A DNA stretch of 64,000 nt from Reyranella sp. CPCC 100927. GTDB lineage: Bacteria > Pseudomonadota > Alphaproteobacteria > Reyranellales > Reyranellaceae. A program made the position numbers and the translations under genes. The notes below the pieces were generated by a model, which worked only from the letters and a program-made list of their open reading frames with translations, searched no databases and was not told the DNA's origin. The stretch is taken from assembly GCF_007859315.1 (NCBI RefSeq), contig NZ_VOHA01000002.1, forward strand, positions 62,001 to 126,000, written 5' to 3'. Shown in pieces: positions 62,114 through 64,000 of the stretch. Numbering within the stretch: the stretch's first letter is position 1; the number at the start of each line of letters is the position of its first letter.

Positions 62114-62986
62114 ATGGCCGAGGTCACCGTGCGCGTGCTGCGCGAGGAGCATCGCGAGGCGCTGGCGGCGTTTTTGAACAGGCGCCCGGACACCCACGTC
62201 TTCCTGCGGTCCAACCTGGCCAAGGGCGGCATGGAGGATGACGGCAAGCGCAACGACGGCACCTGGGTCGGCACGGTGAGGGACGACGGCACCGTCACCT
62301 CGGTGGCGGTGCTGCTCAGCAGCGGCGTCTGCCTTCTGCAGACGCCAGCCCACATCCACGAGATCCTCGACATGCTGGCGGCCGCGGCGCCACGGCAACC
62401 GACGATGATGTGCGGGCCGACGGATCAAATCGAGCACGGGCTTCTGCATGGCCTGGTGCGCGATCGCTCCCTGCAGAGCCGCCACGATGCTGTCGTCATG
62501 AACCTGGCCGTGGCGCAGCTGCGCGTGCCGCCATCGCTGGAGACCCGGCAAGTCGACGCCCGCCCGCCGATGGGCGAGGAATTGGCGCTGCTGGGCGAAT
62601 GGCACGCTGCGTTCAACGACGAGGTGTTCAGCGACCCTCGCTCACCCGAGGCCGATCTCAAGGCCCGGCAATGGGTCCGTGCCGTCCACGACGAGCGGCG
62701 CGATACGATCGCCACTGTCGAGGACAAGCCGGTGTCCTATTGCGCCATCACGGCCAGCCTCGACGACGAGGTCAACATCGGCGCCGTCTACACGCCGCCC
62801 GAACTGCGCGGCCGCGGCTACGCGCAATGCGCCGTCGCCGCCACGCTGCGCGATGTGGCCCGGGACGGCGTGCAGCGGGCCTGCCTGACGGCCATGAAGG
62901 ACAACCCGTCGTCGATCCGCACCTACACTGCCATCGGCTTCACACCGGCCTTCGACTGGACCATCGCCCGCTTCTTCCCGGAGTGA
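62114..62986 (+). CDS. GNAT-family acetyltransferase, two-domain
   Basis: A 290-residue protein. The first about 150 residues are a GNAT-like domain without the CoA loop (VTVRVLREEHREALAAFLNRRPDTHVFLRSNL). The C-terminal half has the intact loop VYTPPELRGRGYAQCAVAATLRD (RGRGYA) and TYTAIGFTPAFDW. Function unknown; the duplicated layout is like mycothiol-synthase-type proteins, but evidence is thin. It ends eight bases before a sigma-32-type promoter. Confidence 0.83.
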   Translation: MAEVTVRVLREEHREALAAFLNRRPDTHVFLRSNLAKGGMEDDGKRNDGTWVGTVRDDGTVTSVAVLLSSGVCLLQTPAHIHEILDMLAAAAPRQPTMMCGPTDQIEHGLLHGLVRDRSLQSRHDAVVMNLAVAQLRVPPSLETRQVDARPPMGEELALLGEWHAAFNDEVFSDPRSPEADLKARQWVRAVHDERRDTIATVEDKPVSYCAITASLDDEVNIGAVYTPPELRGRGYAQCAVAATLRDVARDGVQRACLTAMKDNPSSIRTYTAIGFTPAFDWTIARFFPE

Positions 62987-62994
62987 TAGGGGCA

Positions 62995-63020
62995 CTTGAA
63001 CCCGCCCGCAGCGACCCCAT
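62995..63020 (+). promoter_or_regulatory. Sigma-32 (RpoH) heat-shock promoter
   Basis: CTTGAA (62995-63000), 14-base spacer, CCCCAT (63015-63020) followed by CTC. This matches the E. coli sigma-32 consensus CTTGAA-N13-17-CCCCATnT closely. The small heat-shock gene starts 93 bases downstream. Confidence 0.85.
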
Positions 63021-63030
63021 CTCATAGCTG

Positions 63031-63056
63031 TCGCCGATGCCCATCAGGGGCGGCGA
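63031..63056 (+). other. Leader hairpin in the Hsp20 5' UTR
   Basis: TCGCCG (63031-63036) pairs with CGGCGA (63051-63056), with inner CCC/GGG and an ATCA loop. It lies about 55 bases before the AGGAGG of Hsp20. It does not pair with the Shine-Dalgarno, so it is not by itself a ROSE thermometer. Confidence 0.4.
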
Positions 63057-63112
63057 TACCCGGCCCGCCACAAGGGGCCACCAGATGCATCGCTCACAGG
63101 AGGGTGTAACCC

Positions 63113-63580
63113 ATGCGTGCTTTCGATTTTTCGCCGTTGTTCCGTTCGACCGTCGGTTTTGACCGGGTCTTCCAGCTCCTGGACACCGTGTCCAACGAGA
63201 GCGCCGGCAACGGTTATCCGCCCTACAACATCGAGAAGTCCGGCGACAGCGGCTACCGCATTACGCTGGCCGTGGCTGGTTTCACGGACAAGGATATCGA
63301 GGTCGTCCAGCAGGAGAACGCGCTGCGCGTCTCCGGCAAGATCGTCGACCGCGACACCAACGGCAACGGTAACGGCAGCTACCTGCATCGCGGTATCGCG
63401 ACCCGTGCGTTCGACCGCCGCTTCGAGCTCGCCGACCACGTGCGGGTGACGGGCGCGGCGCTGGAGAACGGCCTGCTCCACATCGACCTCGTGCGTGAGG
63501 TGCCGGAGGAGAAGAAGCCGCGCGTCGTGCCGATCGCCGGCCCGGCGGCGAGCCGCCCGGCCCTGCAGGCCGCCGAGTAA
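63113..63580 (+). CDS. ibpA: Hsp20/IbpA small heat-shock protein
   Basis: A 155-residue alpha-crystallin chaperone. YPPYNIEKSGDSGYRITLAVAGF opens the crystallin domain in the IbpA way, ENALRVSGKI follows, and RAFDRRFELADHVRVTGAALENGLLHIDLVREVPEE contains the A-x-x-x-N-G-L motif. An Ile-Pro-Ile-like VVPIAG lies near the tail. It holds unfolding proteins in soluble form. A sigma-32 promoter and a strong AGGAGGG drive it. Confidence 0.95.
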   Translation: MRAFDFSPLFRSTVGFDRVFQLLDTVSNESAGNGYPPYNIEKSGDSGYRITLAVAGFTDKDIEVVQQENALRVSGKIVDRDTNGNGNGSYLHRGIATRAFDRRFELADHVRVTGAALENGLLHIDLVREVPEEKKPRVVPIAGPAASRPALQAAE

Positions 63581-63589
63581 CCACCCAGG

Positions 63590-63609
63590 CTGCGGCCCGT
63601 CGGCCGCAG
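63590..63609 (+). terminator. Hairpin just after Hsp20
   Basis: CTGCGGCC-CGTC-GGCCGCAG, a perfect eight-pair stem nine bases after the stop codon. A second stem CTCCCGGC...GCCGGGAG follows at 63626-63648. Neither has a T-run. Confidence 0.5.
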
Positions 63610-63723
63610 GACATCACCACCATCCCTCCCGGCGGGTTGCGCCGGGAGCCCCCACCGCGCCGGCTGCATCGGCGCGCGAAGACGGCCCGGGTCCATCTCC
63701 CCCCACCAGCCCGGGTCGTCGTG

Positions 63724-63760
63724 GAGGGCGTCGCGAGCGCTCGCGGCGCCCTCATTTTTT
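63724..63760 (+). terminator. Rho-independent terminator
   Basis: GAGGGCG pairs with CGCCCTC (63747-63753) around GCGAGC/GCTCGC, followed by ATTTTTT. It is the clearest intrinsic terminator in the window, 144 bases after the Hsp20 stop. Confidence 0.8.
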
Positions 63761-63878
63761 GACCAGCGGGCAGAGCCCAAATCCGCGTCGCGATGCGAGC
63801 GGAACAACAGGGTGGCGCAGCGCCCGACGCCTCTCCTACACTTCGCCCCGATCGAAGCCCGGTGGAGGAAGTGCGCCC

Positions 63879-64000
63879 ATGAAAAGCTACAAGGTCGTTG
63901 AATTCGGCAAGCCGCTGCAGCGCGTCGAGGAAGCGACGCCGACACCCACCGGCAGCCAGGTCCTGGTCCGCATCACCGCCGCCGGCGTCTGCCACAGCGA
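63879..64000 (+). CDS. Zinc-type alcohol dehydrogenase, N-terminal part only
   Basis: The frame opens at ATG 63879 after TGGAGGAAG and runs off the window (40 codons). The visible part MKSYKVVEFGKPL, then VLVRITAAGVCHSD, is the standard GroES-like start of a medium-chain alcohol dehydrogenase, with Cys as first catalytic-zinc ligand in GVCHSD. Cofactor and substrate cannot be judged. Confidence 0.8.
   Translation, partial: MKSYKVVEFGKPLQRVEEATPTPTGSQVLVRITAAGVCHS

Noticed and set aside
63021-63112. ROSE RNA thermometer upstream of Hsp20
   Set aside because: I looked for an anti-Shine-Dalgarno segment pairing with AGGAGG in the leader and found none; only a separate upstream hairpin is visible.

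Overview
The window is a GC-rich (roughly two-thirds G+C), gene-dense bacterial chromosome segment with about 66 protein genes and no rRNA, tRNA, phage or IS transposase gene that I can see. The style points to a soil or freshwater alphaproteobacterium of the Rhodospirillales/Hyphomicrobiales type. The signs are many branched-chain-amino-acid-type (Liv/Urt) ABC importers next to catabolic genes, an E. coli-like sigma-32 promoter before a small heat-shock gene, a phasin-like protein, and dispersed palindromic intergenic repeats. This placement is inference; there is no marker gene in the window.

Layout. 0-9 kb: a small Cys-rich metal-binding protein, a MarR regulator, then an amide-uptake module (cytoplasmic AmiC-like sensor, Liv/Urt permeases, Tat-type binding protein, two ATPases) ending in an amidase whose catalytic residues match the Rhodococcus nitrile-pathway amidase. 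9-16 kb: MscS channel, LpxR-like lipid A deacylase, a FolB/FolM-like pair, an L-2-hydroxyglutarate-oxidase-like flavoenzyme, an SDR that appears to start at ATC, and a DUF1445 protein. 15.5-20.8 kb (minus strand): a sugar-type ABC importer without its own ATPase, with a TauD-type dioxygenase and a VOC protein. 20.9-34.1 kb: nitronate monooxygenase, a FadR-like TetR regulator with a perfect 16-bp operator, and then a long operon (Liv importer, flavin dehydrogenase, acyl-CoA ligase, thiolase-like and OB-fold pair, SDR, PRISE-type enone reductase). This looks like a CoA-dependent route for a cyclic or isoprenoid-like carbon source. 34-45 kb: oxidoreductases, regulators, enoyl-CoA hydratase, cytochrome P450, LysR and an acyl-CoA dehydrogenase. 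45-59.5 kb: Na/Pi cotransporter, NHL protein, amidase plus DapA-like lyase, LysE/LysR pair, TetR-cupin-binding protein-amidohydrolase cluster and an iron alcohol dehydrogenase. 59.5-64 kb: phosphodiesterase, two GNATs, phasin-like protein, Hsp20 and the start of a zinc alcohol dehydrogenase.

The most interesting single gene is at 42015..43010. It encodes a 331-residue protein that reads as an N-terminal TIR-like domain followed by a STING cyclic-dinucleotide-binding domain. This is the architecture of CBASS TIR-STING effectors, but there is no CD-NTase or any other nucleotide cyclase in the 64 kb, the gene has its own promoter, and the expected catalytic Glu of the TIR domain is Asp. Regulatory DNA is unusually readable here: several perfect inverted repeats lie in front of TetR/MarR genes, the same TetR box occurs at two loci 14 kb apart, and two families of palindromic elements recur in intergenic gaps. 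One of those families lies in opposite orientations on both sides of an amidohydrolase gene.
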